Positions 9,122-18,454 of a DNA stretch of 64,000 nt are shown here, in pieces. Source of the stretch: Deinococcus depolymerans (GTDB lineage Bacteria; Deinococcota; Deinococci; Deinococcales; Deinococcaceae); the NCBI RefSeq assembly GCF_039522025.1, contig NZ_BAAADB010000012.1, positions 186,001 through 250,000 of the forward strand, given 5' to 3'. How positions within the stretch are numbered: the stretch's first letter is position 1; the number at the start of each line of letters is the position of its first letter. Under the pieces are notes generated by a model, which searched no databases, was not told the origin of the DNA, and saw only the letters and a list, made by a program, of their open reading frames with translations. The position numbers and the translations under genes are program-made.

Positions 9122-9421
9122 TCAGTCCGCTGCTGCCTCGCCACGCAGGTACGACACGATCCCCTCCAGGTCGCCTGCCGTCAGGTTCTCCATCAGCCAG
9201 TCAGCACCGACCGACTCGCCCTGTGTCCGTGCATTCAGCAGTGCCGACAGCACACCCAGCAGGGCGTCCATGGCCGCGTCGTCAGTGGTCGCGTCGGCCC
9301 CGGCTCCGGCCAGACGTCTCTCTTCGGCCAGCGAGAGTGGCAGGGAAGAGAAACTTACTCCGCTGATCTCGAACGGAGGTCGCTTGACGGCCTGACGGCC
9401 AAACTGCATGGGTTCTGTCAT
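9122..9421 (-). CDS. Small hypothetical protein, last gene of DUF4157 operon
   Basis: 99 residues, acidic, no recognised domain. The N-terminal half is polar; the C-terminal half (about residues 50-95) looks helical, containing ALLGVLSALLNA and LEGIVSYLRGE. Its ATG overlaps the end of the preceding gene by 4 nt, so it is translationally coupled to the DUF4157 operon. Small last genes next to toxin-like proteins are often adaptors or immunity proteins, but nothing in this sequence proves either. Confidence 0.75.
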   Translation of the reverse strand: MTEPMQFGRQAVKRPPFEISGVSFSSLPLSLAEERRLAGAGADATTDDAAMDALLGVLSALLNARTQGESVGADWLMENLTAGDLEGIVSYLRGEAAAD

Positions 9422-10458
9422 CTGTTCTCCTTCGCGTCGGGAAGACCCCTCACCGGGGACTGACGCTGATCACGCCGCTGCGGTTTCTTGATCGAATGAT
9501 CGAACCACGGCGCGGTCTTCGGGTTGAAATCGAAATTGAACCACTCCGTGATCTCGATCACCTGTCCGTAGAACTCCCGGAACACCCGGTCAAAGATAGG
9601 CCCGGCGTCCGTCCCGCTCGACACCAGAATCGCCACGCTGGTCTCGTTCGCCCCGGAGTTCTCCGGATTGTCGGTCTGAATGACAAAGTTGCGGAGTCTG
9701 GGAAACCAGCGCTGCAAGCCCAGATGCAGGCGGTACAGCCGGAGCTGCTGCTCCTCGCTTCCCGACATGTAAGGCTGAAAATCACCGTTGGTGTAAGCAA
9801 CGCGGGCGTAGTAAGCCCACTGTTCCTGCATGACAGAACAGACGGCTGAACCCGTTTCAAACCATTCTTCTCGGTAGGTTCCCTTGAGGTGTCTGGTGCC
9901 TTTTGGAGCCGCAGGGCTGTCAAACCAACGCCACAGTGACCCGGCAACTGAGTTCCCCGCGTTCCTGTCGCCGAAGAAAAGATCGAAGGACCGTCCCATG
10001 GCAATTCGGTTACTGCCCTCTCTGAGCAGTTTCGCGCTGTTGAACGCTCCCCAGATGCACTCCAGCTGGTTGTACTGTTCGTGGAACAGCGCGAACGCGT
10101 CTCCGTAGTACTCCTGCGCCTGCTCGTCGATATCCCAGCGGAACAGGGTGTGCTGTGCGCAGTGGGCTGCCCAGCCCTCGTACATGGCCAGTTCGCTGGC
10201 CCGCTGCGCCTCGGTGAAGGGATCGCGGAACCGCAGGTGCAGCCAGTCGCCAGTCGGGTCGTCCAGCCACTCTCCGGTGACACCGTCGTACTCGAACACA
10301 ATGCGTTCTTCGCCCTGCTCGACCACCCGCGTTCCCCACTGCGGGTCGTGCAGGAAGGCCAGCACCGCCGCCCGGGGCGACGGGTACGCGACGCGCGGCC
10401 TGTCACGTGCCCGCTCCGGTCTGGTGAGCAGGAGTTTCAGGGTGCTCAGCAGACTCAC
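9418..10458 (-). CDS. Hypothetical protein, middle gene of DUF4157 operon
   Basis: 346 residues, rich in Trp, Tyr and Phe (for example LHLGLQRWFPRLRNFVIQ and ITEWFNFDFNP). No signal peptide, membrane segment or catalytic motif that I recognise. It overlaps both neighbours by 4 nt, so the three proteins are made together. By eye the DNA is less GC-rich than the core genes around it, which suggests acquired DNA. A structural, adaptor or immunity role in the DUF4157 system is possible but unproven. Confidence 0.75.
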   Translation of the reverse strand: MSLLSTLKLLLTRPERARDRPRVAYPSPRAAVLAFLHDPQWGTRVVEQGEERIVFEYDGVTGEWLDDPTGDWLHLRFRDPFTEAQRASELAMYEGWAAHCAQHTLFRWDIDEQAQEYYGDAFALFHEQYNQLECIWGAFNSAKLLREGSNRIAMGRSFDLFFGDRNAGNSVAGSLWRWFDSPAAPKGTRHLKGTYREEWFETGSAVCSVMQEQWAYYARVAYTNGDFQPYMSGSEEQQLRLYRLHLGLQRWFPRLRNFVIQTDNPENSGANETSVAILVSSGTDAGPIFDRVFREFYGQVIEITEWFNFDFNPKTAPWFDHSIKKPQRRDQRQSPVRGLPDAKENR

Positions 10459-13400
10459 GGGACCGCCCTTTCATCCGGCGTCTGGGGGGCCTGATCGGGA
10501 GGTTCGTATGTCAGTTCGTTCGTATCTGTGATGCTGGTGTACCCACCAAGCGCGGCGGCTGTCTTCACGGTCTTGTCGAACGGTGTCAGCATCATCAGGG
10601 AACCGCCCTGCGCCTCTGAAGTCAGCCCAGTTCCGGCAGAGACGGCGTTCTTCAGCAGGTTGTTGCTGACTTCCCGTGAACCCTCCCGCAGGTGCTGGGC
10701 ATTCGGGTAGGTTGCCTGTTTGTCCTTCTTGTAGGCTTTGGCTGCACCTGTCAGGTACGTTTTGAAGACTTCCTCACTCATCCAGCCTCCAGCGACCGCC
10801 CCGGCACCAGCCACGCCCCCCGCATTCCCCAGCGTGCTCAGGCGCCCCCAGGCGTCCCCGACCATCTGCTGCGCGCCGGTCCAGTAGGCGCGTGGAAGCT
10901 GCGCCAGAATGCCCCGGCTGGGGTCCATGCCTGTCCGCGCCGCCTGGTTTTCTGCTGCGTACGCGTCGCTGGCCCGCTTGAGAAAGTCGGGCCGGACCGT
11001 TCGCGCGGCGCGGTCGCGGACCATATCCTGTGTCACCTGCGTTCGGGCCTGACGTCGTGCCGCCCTTCTGGACAGCGTGGAACCTGCCGCCCGGGCCTCC
11101 AGTCGCAGCACCCGGATGCGTTCCCTGACCAGCCCCGAACGGGCCACTGCCATTTCCTGCTTCCAACCGGCCGCCAGCGACGGCGTACGGGCGACCAAGC
11201 CTTCCATCTTCCCGGCCGTGCGCAACACGCCACCATGGCCGGCCGTGCCCAGCCACGTATCCCGCACCTCTCCACCAATGACCCTGGCCTCGCTGGAAAC
11301 GTAATTGCGCATGGCGGACAGATTGCGCTCTGCAGTGCTAAAGAGGCTAGTAGAGACAGAGGCAGTCTGGTTAATCGGCAATCCAAGGCTGTGAAGATTC
11401 GTGCGAACACGCATTTCATGGTCCGTGAGGGCTCGTCTCGCATTCCTCCATCCACGCCTGGCTGCATTGCGGGCCTGCATCCCCGCGACAGCCACGCGGT
11501 CCCTGGCGTTACCCGTGACCTGCCGGGCAGCGCGGATCGCGTTGTTGATGCCCGGCCTGCCCGTCACGCTTGCCACGCGGGTGCGCACGGCGTCCGATAC
11601 TCCTTTGACGACGACTCCACCCTGCCGGGCGCCGCTTGACACCAGCCCTGCCAGCCCACGAACGCCCGCGCTGAAAGCAGTGTCGGCTGCTCTGAATGCC
11701 TGCCCCGGCAGACTGCTGCCGACGTGCGTTCCCACTGCGCTCAGAACGGGTTGCGCGCCCGACTTGAGGGTGTTCCAGCGCGTGGTGGCTGCTGTGCGGG
11801 CGTTGCGTGCCATGGTCCCGGCGGAGGTGCGGGCCGCCGCCGCAACTCCCTGCACGTACGTGCTGCCGGGAAGTCGGGCCGCCGCTTTGCCCAGTCCGGC
11901 CAGCACCGGGCGGCCCGCCGCGCGTGCCACGCCGCCCACCAGTTTGGCGGCGGGACCCACCGCCACGCCCAGTACGCCGTCCGTGATCAGGCTCTTGGCA
12001 TTGATGTCATGACTCCACTGTTTTCCTGTCAGCAGGTTTTCGACCACGGTGCCGGCAGCGCCGCCCAGTGCGCCGGAGGCGAACAGAGCTCCGACCAGCA
12101 CAGGGCCGGCCAGACCGCCGGTCGCCGCTGTGAGTGCGGCGGCCCCGGCGATGACGGCGCCCCCGACGACAATGGCCGCGCCGACCTTGGCAATCTGCAC
12201 GCCGGAGGTTTTCAGGAAATGAACGGCCTTCTTGAATCTGGGACTGTTCCTGACTGCATTGACTTTCTCGGTGGCCCAGGCCGAGACGTTCTTCACCCCT
12301 TTGACAGTGGTGTTCCAGCCCTGAACGGCGAGGGCCGCTGCCTTTTTTCTGCCCTCGTCGAGCTGACGTGAGGCTCTGGCGACGCTGGCTCTGGCGGCCT
12401 TCTCGGCTTTCTGACCCGCTGCCCTGGCGCGCTGGATGAGCTGCTGCTGTCTGGCTTTGGCCTTTGCCAGGGCGGCGGCCGCTTTGGCCTTGTATTCATC
12501 CCTGGCGGCGCTGGCCCTGGCGGGCAACGCCTTGACGGTTGTCTGAACACGCTGCCCGAATCGTGTCAGGCCCGCTGCTGTCTTCTGAAAGGAGCGGTTG
12601 GCCAGGTTCGTCACTTTCTGAACGGCTTTCGCAGCGGTGTGTCGAAGCTGGTTGGTTTGAGCGGCGAGGTGCGTTCCCAGGACTTTTCTCTGCCGGTTCG
12701 CTTGTTGAGCGGCGTGGCTGACCCTGGTGAGGGTCCTGCCTGCATACTGCCTGACCGTCTGTCCTGCCCTGTCCACCTTCCGGCGCAGCCTGGATGTCAA
12801 GGTGCCAATCCGGGTGCTGGTCTTGCGGGTAGTGACCTGGACCTTTTTGGTCGCTGCCGCTGCCGCTTTCCTGACTTTGTCCGTCGCCCGCTGCACACTC
12901 TGATGGGCCTGTTTCTTGACGTTCCCGACGACCCCGGCAATCCTATTGCCTGCGCTGCCCGCCAGCTTTTCAAGATCGCCAAGTCCCCAGCGTTGCACGG
13001 CCCTCCCCGAAGAGACGACTGCCTGTCCCGGTTTAGAGCGGACTTCACGAATGCCCGCGCCTGTTGTGATGGGCTGGCTTGCGAGTCTCGCGCCCATACT
13101 TCGCGCCTCGGCTTCCAGTCCGGCGTCCGGGTCGATGCCCGTCCCCACGCGCCCCTGGCTCTGCTGCACCGTGTGCGTCACCTCGTGCGCCAGCAGCTCC
13201 AGCCCGCTCTGCGTGTTCGGGTTGAACTGCCCCGCCTGGAAGAAGATGTCGGTGCCCGTGGTGAAGGCGGTGGCATTCACGCCCTTCGCCAGTTTGTCTG
13301 CTTCCGCGTCGTCGTGGATGCGCACCCGGCTCAGGTCGTGGTTCAGGCCCTGTTCCAGGTGCCGCTGGATGGCCTCCGGGAGCGGGTTCCCCGCGCCTCT

Positions 13401-14126
13401 TCTGGCCTGAATCCGTTGCAGGACCGGCTGGGTCGCCTCGGCGTCCAGCTCGGCCAGTTGCCGTTGCAGGGTCTGGAGGGTGCCGAAGTTCAGCGCCGCC
13501 TGTTCCTGCGCCCGTTGGCGTCGCAGCGCCTCATCGGCGGCGCGTTGCAGGGGCAGGCGTTCGGATGGAGGCACCATGCCCAGCACCACGCGGGACACCG
13601 GGGCGCTCAGCGCGTGGCGTTGCAGCGTGGCGAGGTGCTCGCCATAGGCGGCGTAGCGGGCGGCGGGGTCACCCCGGTCCATCCGGAAACCCTGACCCAG
13701 CGACTGGGCAACCTGCCGCTGGAGGGTCTGGAACTCTCCGAAGGCGCGGGTGTCCAGCCGCTGCCCCTCAACGCCCCCGGCACGGTGGCGCATGACCGTG
13801 ACCCAGTCGGCGGGCGTGACAGGCTTCACCGGGACGGGCAGCTGCGCTGAGGGCTGCGCGGGCGCGGCCTTGTCCAGCGTGGCGATCTGGCGTTGCAGGC
13901 TGGCGCGTTCGCCGGTCAGGCGGTCCTGTTCCTGCCGGTCGAGGCTGGCGGCCCGCAGCACGGGCGCGGCGGCCTGTCGCTGGGCAGGCTGTGGCCGGGC
14001 CGTGAAGCGTTGCAGCGTGCGCCGCTGCGCTTCCAGGTGTGCCGGGGCGGGCGGGTCCGGTAATTGAAGTGCCGGTTGAACGGGCAGGGTGACCTTGCGT
14101 CTGCTCTGCTGGAACCGTTCCGTCAT
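10455..14126 (-). CDS. DUF4157-domain protein, polymorphic-toxin-like
   Basis: 1223 residues. The N-terminal 230 residues are Gln/Pro/Arg-rich with repeated LQRQ motifs. A DUF4157 domain follows (about residues 235-345), with the putative zinc-protease motif HEVTHTVQQ at 314-322. The next section is Lys/Ala-rich and helical (about 375-650), then a Gly/Ala-rich hydrophobic stretch typical of pre-toxin regions (about 655-740), then a long Ala/Arg-rich tail with no recognised toxin fold. DUF4157 proteins are often linked with contractile injection systems or other exported toxins; no injection-system genes are visible here. Start: ATG at 14126, 7 nt after a TACACT box (14134-14139). Confidence 0.82.
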   Translation of the reverse strand: MTERFQQSRRKVTLPVQPALQLPDPPAPAHLEAQRRTLQRFTARPQPAQRQAAAPVLRAASLDRQEQDRLTGERASLQRQIATLDKAAPAQPSAQLPVPVKPVTPADWVTVMRHRAGGVEGQRLDTRAFGEFQTLQRQVAQSLGQGFRMDRGDPAARYAAYGEHLATLQRHALSAPVSRVVLGMVPPSERLPLQRAADEALRRQRAQEQAALNFGTLQTLQRQLAELDAEATQPVLQRIQARRGAGNPLPEAIQRHLEQGLNHDLSRVRIHDDAEADKLAKGVNATAFTTGTDIFFQAGQFNPNTQSGLELLAHEVTHTVQQSQGRVGTGIDPDAGLEAEARSMGARLASQPITTGAGIREVRSKPGQAVVSSGRAVQRWGLGDLEKLAGSAGNRIAGVVGNVKKQAHQSVQRATDKVRKAAAAATKKVQVTTRKTSTRIGTLTSRLRRKVDRAGQTVRQYAGRTLTRVSHAAQQANRQRKVLGTHLAAQTNQLRHTAAKAVQKVTNLANRSFQKTAAGLTRFGQRVQTTVKALPARASAARDEYKAKAAAALAKAKARQQQLIQRARAAGQKAEKAARASVARASRQLDEGRKKAAALAVQGWNTTVKGVKNVSAWATEKVNAVRNSPRFKKAVHFLKTSGVQIAKVGAAIVVGGAVIAGAAALTAATGGLAGPVLVGALFASGALGGAAGTVVENLLTGKQWSHDINAKSLITDGVLGVAVGPAAKLVGGVARAAGRPVLAGLGKAAARLPGSTYVQGVAAAARTSAGTMARNARTAATTRWNTLKSGAQPVLSAVGTHVGSSLPGQAFRAADTAFSAGVRGLAGLVSSGARQGGVVVKGVSDAVRTRVASVTGRPGINNAIRAARQVTGNARDRVAVAGMQARNAARRGWRNARRALTDHEMRVRTNLHSLGLPINQTASVSTSLFSTAERNLSAMRNYVSSEARVIGGEVRDTWLGTAGHGGVLRTAGKMEGLVARTPSLAAGWKQEMAVARSGLVRERIRVLRLEARAAGSTLSRRAARRQARTQVTQDMVRDRAARTVRPDFLKRASDAYAAENQAARTGMDPSRGILAQLPRAYWTGAQQMVGDAWGRLSTLGNAGGVAGAGAVAGGWMSEEVFKTYLTGAAKAYKKDKQATYPNAQHLREGSREVSNNLLKNAVSAGTGLTSEAQGGSLMMLTPFDKTVKTAAALGGYTSITDTNELTYEPPDQAPQTPDERAVP

Positions 14127-14176
14127 GACCGCCAGTGTACTGCTGGTCTGACCTGCCGTTCAGAAGATTTGCGTCT

Positions 14177-14626
14177 TCAGCGCCGGCGGGTCACGCGCCG
14201 CACGTCGGGCGTGCCGTCCAGGTGTTCGAGCAGCAGGATGGGCGCGGCGGGGTAGTCGGCGTACAGCCCTTCGCCCCACTCGATGACGCTCAGGCGGCTG
14301 CCCTCGATCAGGTCTTCGAGGTCCATCTCGTACAGTTCGTTCACGTCGCGCACGCGGTACGCGTCGACGTGCAGGACCTGCCCGGCCGGGGTGGGGTAGG
14401 CGTTCATGAGGGCGTAGGTGGGGCTGGTGACGGTGTCGGTGAAGCCCAGTGCGGCGACCAGTCCCTGCGTGAGGCTGGTCTTCCCGGCGCCCAGTTCGCC
14501 TTCCAGGAACAGGACGCTGCCGGGCGGCAGGGCGGCGGCCAGCCGGGCTCCGAACCGCTGCTGTTCGCTCAGGCCGCGCAGCAGCAGGACGTCACCCGGT
14601 TCGGGAAGCAGGGGTTCGGCGGTCAT
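14177..14626 (-). CDS. tsaE: tRNA threonylcarbamoyladenosine biosynthesis ATPase TsaE
   Basis: 149 residues. P-loop ATPase needed with TsaB and TsaD to make the t6A modification next to the anticodon of ANN-decoding tRNAs. The Walker A motif GELGAGKTSLTQG lies at about residues 43-55, followed by the family motifs SPTYALMN and HVDAYR, and IEWGEG towards the C-terminus. A CATACT box (14634-14639) lies 7 nt before the ATG, so it probably has its own leaderless transcript. Confidence 0.93.
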   Translation of the reverse strand: MTAEPLLPEPGDVLLLRGLSEQQRFGARLAAALPPGSVLFLEGELGAGKTSLTQGLVAALGFTDTVTSPTYALMNAYPTPAGQVLHVDAYRVRDVNELYEMDLEDLIEGSRLSVIEWGEGLYADYPAAPILLLEHLDGTPDVRRVTRRR

Positions 14627-14663
14627 GCTGCCCAGTATGCCGGGCGACCGGTGGGGGAGGGGG

Positions 14664-16790
14664 TCAGCCCTCGCCGGTGTCCAGCCAGGGACCGACCCGT
14701 TCGTCCAGCGCGGTCCAGGTGACCGCGCGGCCCAGTCGCCACTCGCCGGGCGCGCTGCTGCGGGCGGACCAGACGTGGGTGGCGTCGTTCATGTCCAGGC
14801 GTTGCAGGCCCAGCGCGCTCGCCTGGGTGAGCAGGGTCAGCATGCCCTGCGCGGCCGGGTCACGCGGGCCCCGTTCGAACTGCCCGTTCCGGAACAGCCA
14901 CGTCTCGACCGGTTCGCTCTGCGGCGTGGCGACTGGCGGCAGCGTGAAGGACGCCGTGAACGGGGCCGGGTCGTTCGGGGCGTCCGGGGCGGGACTGGGG
15001 GCCGGGGGGGCGGGCGGCGCGCCGATGGAGGACAGCAGCGTGTCGAACAGCGCCGAGGCACTCACGGCCGGGGCGGGGGCCGGGGCAGGGGTCACGGGCG
15101 GCGGGGTGGCCGGCAGTGTTCCCAGCGCCACGAAGGGATCCGGGGCCGGGGTGGGCGCGGCGGCCATCAGGCTGGTGTCGGTCGCCTCCTCGAAATCGAA
15201 CACGTCCAGCAGGCCGCTCAGGGCGTCCTGGCCGAAGGTGGCGGTGACCTCCTGCGCGGCGCGGTACTCGGCGTGCGCCTCGGCCAGCAGCGCCTCGGCG
15301 TCGTGCAGCGTCTGCTCGTAGCGTTCGCGGGCCTGGGCGCTCATGCGGCCCAGGCGGCGCTGGGCGCGCAGCGTGTCGGCCAGCCGCCCGAGTTTCTGGG
15401 TGGTCTCGCCGGCGAGACTGCGGACCGTGTCGTACTCCCGCACGACCCGGTCGGCGCGCGCGTCGAAGTCCTCGCGTTCCTGCGCGGCGGCGCCCATGCG
15501 GCGCTCCAGCAGACTCCACAGCGCCGCGACGTCCGGCTCCTGTCCCTGCGCGAGGTCCGCGCGGGCCTGCGCGAGCAGCGGCGCGAGCTCCGCGCTGGCA
15601 CCCACCACGTTCCGGGCCGAGCGCTCGATGTCCAGAAGTTCACGCTGCGTCGCCAGTTGCGACTGCGCGTTCACGCCCGCCTGCAGGGATTCCTGCATGG
15701 CGCTCAGTTCCTGCAGTTCGTCCGTGGCGAGGCTGCCCATGTCCAGCAGGTGCCGCGCGGAATCCAGCGCGATCCGCATGTCCGCGCCACTGATCGCGCC
15801 GGCCAGCGCCGCTTCCAGGCGGGCGAGGTGGGCACGCTGCTCGCCCAGCACCGTTTCCCGCTCGAACTTCAGCTGCTCGCGCCAGTTCTCGACCGTGTCG
15901 GCCGTCAGCTGGTTGCCGTGCTGCAGGCCGCGCAGCGCGTCGTGCTGCGCCCGCAGGTCCGGGCGGGCCTGCAGCAGCGCCGCGAACTCGCGTTCCAGCG
16001 TGCCGAGCTGCTGCGCGGCGTGCGCCTGCTCGAGCGCCAGCACGCGCGCCTGCGCTTCCGGGTCGAGGATCGTGGCGGACGTGGGAATCTCGGCGGTGTC
16101 CACGTTCTGCACGGCCTGCACCACCGACGATTCCAGCAGTTTGCGCAGGTTGAAGGTGATGTTGCGGGCCCGCTCGACCTCGCCGGGCAGCAGCGTGCCC
16201 TGCGACTGCGCCTCGTCGATCTGCGTGATCAGGGTCTCCAGGCGGCGGACTTCCTTGCCGCCCATGCCCTGCACGCGCGCGAAGGTGGCGCGCAGCTCGG
16301 CGAGGTCCTGTCCCTGCTCGATCAGTCCTTCCTGCAGGCGGCGGTCCATCACCTCGATCAGGTTCTGGCCCTCGAGGACCAGGGCGCTGATGTCGCGCCC
16401 CTCCTTCTCCTCCTGTTTGGCGACGGTCAGCACGCCGCGCAGCCGCTGCGTTTCCGGCCAGTCGAAGTACAGCGTGAAGCGCCGCGCGCCCTCTTCCAGG
16501 CCGACCAGGGAACTGACGACCGGTGAGGGCATCTGCCGCTCCTGGGTGGTCTTCATCAGTTCGTTCAGGACCTCGGACACGCGCTTTTTCGCCAGTGGCG
16601 CCGGGACGCTCAGCTGCAGGCGCTTGAACACCTCGCGCTTGAGGATGTCCTCCAGCGCGGCCGGGTCCAGGGTGTCGAGGGTGCTGCCGCGTGCCTGCGC
16701 GGCGTCCTGCAGGATGCGTTCCAGTGCGCGTGGGGAGACCAGGTCGCCCAGCATCTGCACCGGGAGGCGTTGAAGGCTCACGCTGGCCAT
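14664..16790 (-). CDS. Large coiled-coil protein of unknown function
   Basis: 708 residues, no recognised domain. About residues 50-520 are helical and heptad-like with many Glu, Gln, Ala and Leu, suggesting long coiled coils. A Pro/Ala-rich linker (about 535-625) follows, then a short C-terminal globular part with several Trp residues (about 630-705). Its start overlaps the stop of the upstream membrane-protein gene (TGATG), so it is the third gene of a coupled operon with a roadblock-like protein. A scaffold or filament role is a guess. Confidence 0.8.
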   Translation of the reverse strand: MASVSLQRLPVQMLGDLVSPRALERILQDAAQARGSTLDTLDPAALEDILKREVFKRLQLSVPAPLAKKRVSEVLNELMKTTQERQMPSPVVSSLVGLEEGARRFTLYFDWPETQRLRGVLTVAKQEEKEGRDISALVLEGQNLIEVMDRRLQEGLIEQGQDLAELRATFARVQGMGGKEVRRLETLITQIDEAQSQGTLLPGEVERARNITFNLRKLLESSVVQAVQNVDTAEIPTSATILDPEAQARVLALEQAHAAQQLGTLEREFAALLQARPDLRAQHDALRGLQHGNQLTADTVENWREQLKFERETVLGEQRAHLARLEAALAGAISGADMRIALDSARHLLDMGSLATDELQELSAMQESLQAGVNAQSQLATQRELLDIERSARNVVGASAELAPLLAQARADLAQGQEPDVAALWSLLERRMGAAAQEREDFDARADRVVREYDTVRSLAGETTQKLGRLADTLRAQRRLGRMSAQARERYEQTLHDAEALLAEAHAEYRAAQEVTATFGQDALSGLLDVFDFEEATDTSLMAAAPTPAPDPFVALGTLPATPPPVTPAPAPAPAVSASALFDTLLSSIGAPPAPPAPSPAPDAPNDPAPFTASFTLPPVATPQSEPVETWLFRNGQFERGPRDPAAQGMLTLLTQASALGLQRLDMNDATHVWSARSSAPGEWRLGRAVTWTALDERVGPWLDTGEG

Positions 16791-18454
16791 CAGACGTCCT
16801 CATCCCAGTCGATGCTGGTGTGCTGCGTGGCGTTCTGCACGCTGGGTTTGGCGTTGCCCAGCAGCCCGAACTGCTCGCACAGTCCCCGGAACCCGAAGGC
16901 ACTCAGGCCGATGGCCGCCGCGCCCAGCAGCGCCCAGACCGGCAGGGCGTACGCGCCCTGGGTCAGGGTCAGGTTCGTCAGGTTGCGCAGCGGGGCCGCG
17001 CCGAGCAGGTCCCCGAAGGCGCCCAGCAGCCCGAACAGGCCTTCCAGGAACAGCGGCAGCATCAGCAGGGCCAGCCCGCCCATGATGGCGCGCCAGTACA
17101 CGTTCCGCCCGCCGAACGCGAGGTTCAGCAGGTACAGCGGCGCGACCGTCAGGCCCGCCAGCAGCGCGAACACCAGCACGCGCAGCCACCCGCTGAACCA
17201 GCGGGATACGCCCAGCGAAGTGCTGTCCAGGGCACTGACCGGCCGGCCCGCCGCGGCGTTCTCCAGGTTCGCCAGGCCACCGATCAGGGCCTGCACGTCA
17301 CTGGGGCGCAGCGCCCCGCGACCCTGGGCGCCCGCCACGGCCGACGTCAGCGCGTCGAAGCCCGCCGCGGTCCGCAGTTCCGTCGGCACGCGCGTCAGCG
17401 CGGTTCCCGCCTCGACCAGCGCCGCGCGGGCCGAGGCGCCGTCCGCGTGACCGCTCGCGGCCAGCGCGCGACCCAGCGCCGCGTACGTCGCCGCCACCCC
17501 GTCCGCCGAGGCGGGCGTCTGGACTGCGGGCGTCTGGGCAGCCGGGGGCTGCGTGGCAGGCGTCTGTGTGGCGGGCGTCTGGGCCGGCGGGGTCTGGGCC
17601 GGCTGCGTGGCGGGCGTCTGTGCAGCTGGTGTCTGGGTGGCTGGCGTCTGGGTGGCGGGGCGGCTGCCTGCCACGGCCGGCGGCGTGGCCAGCGCCGCCG
17701 CGAACGCCGCGGTGCCCTGCCGCAGCGTCGTCAGCGAGGCGGCCAGCGCCGCCGTGTCCCCACCCGTGAGCTGCCGCAGCGCGTCCCCGAACTGCGAGAC
17801 CTTCAACGGGCCGGCCCCGGCGGCGTCCTGCACCACCGTGAACCAGCCGGTCGCCCGCGCCAGGTTCACGTACGACGCGGTGTTCTGCAGCGGACGGGCC
17901 GCCAGCAGGCTCGCGTTCACCTTCTGCACCGCCGAGCGCTGCAGCCGCCACGCGGCGCGTTCCAGCTGCCCGGCCTTCACGTCCTGGGTCAGGGCCGCCG
18001 CCGCGTCGCCGCTCAGGCCGAACTCGCGCGCCAGGACCCGCACCTGCGCCGCGCCGTTCTGCGGCGCGGACGCCAGCAGCGCCAGCGTCTGGTCGTACAG
18101 CGCCTTGCGCATCAGGCCGCGCGCCAGCAGCACCTGCGCTTCCAGTTCAGCCGGCGTGCGGCCCAGGGCCGCGCGGGAACTGCCCAGCGCGTCCTTCAGG
18201 CCGGTCACGATCTGCCGGTTGCGCAGCGTGGGCGACAGGGCGTCCAGCGCCGTCTGCGCCGCGTCCAGCCGCGCCAGCGCCGCCTGCGCCGACGACGCCC
18301 GCGCCGTCACCGCGCCGTCCAGGTTCTGCGCCAGGGCGTTGTACGCCGCGAGGTCCTGCGCGCCCGCCCCGCCCAGCCCCAGCGCCGCGAGGGCCAGCAG
18401 CGTCATGGGCGCGCGCACGCGGCCCGTCCGGTCATCCTGAATGGACAGCCTCAC
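16790..18454 (-). CDS. Membrane protein with helical ectodomain and Thr-Gln-Pro linker
   Basis: 554 residues. An N-terminal signal-like segment (MTLLALAALGLGGAGAQ, from about residue 17) is followed by a helical Ala/Gln-rich domain (about 30-290), a repetitive linker of PATQT/PAAQT units (about 280-330), a second helical part, and four or so membrane segments near the C-terminus (about 410-540). GTG at 18454 is chosen because it overlaps the preceding stop (GTGA); an in-frame start exists further upstream at 18556 inside the previous gene. The function is unknown. Confidence 0.75.
   Translation of the reverse strand: MRLSIQDDRTGRVRAPMTLLALAALGLGGAGAQDLAAYNALAQNLDGAVTARASSAQAALARLDAAQTALDALSPTLRNRQIVTGLKDALGSSRAALGRTPAELEAQVLLARGLMRKALYDQTLALLASAPQNGAAQVRVLAREFGLSGDAAAALTQDVKAGQLERAAWRLQRSAVQKVNASLLAARPLQNTASYVNLARATGWFTVVQDAAGAGPLKVSQFGDALRQLTGGDTAALAASLTTLRQGTAAFAAALATPPAVAGSRPATQTPATQTPAAQTPATQPAQTPPAQTPATQTPATQPPAAQTPAVQTPASADGVAATYAALGRALAASGHADGASARAALVEAGTALTRVPTELRTAAGFDALTSAVAGAQGRGALRPSDVQALIGGLANLENAAAGRPVSALDSTSLGVSRWFSGWLRVLVFALLAGLTVAPLYLLNLAFGGRNVYWRAIMGGLALLMLPLFLEGLFGLLGAFGDLLGAAPLRNLTNLTLTQGAYALPVWALLGAAAIGLSAFGFRGLCEQFGLLGNAKPSVQNATQHTSIDWDEDV
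17480..17672 (-). repeat. Degenerate tandem repeat encoding a Thr-Gln-Pro-Ala linker
   Basis: Coding repeat inside the membrane-protein gene. Units of 12-18 nt encode variants of PATQT and PAAQT. Such tracts are flexible linkers and are prone to length changes by slippage. Confidence 0.7.
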
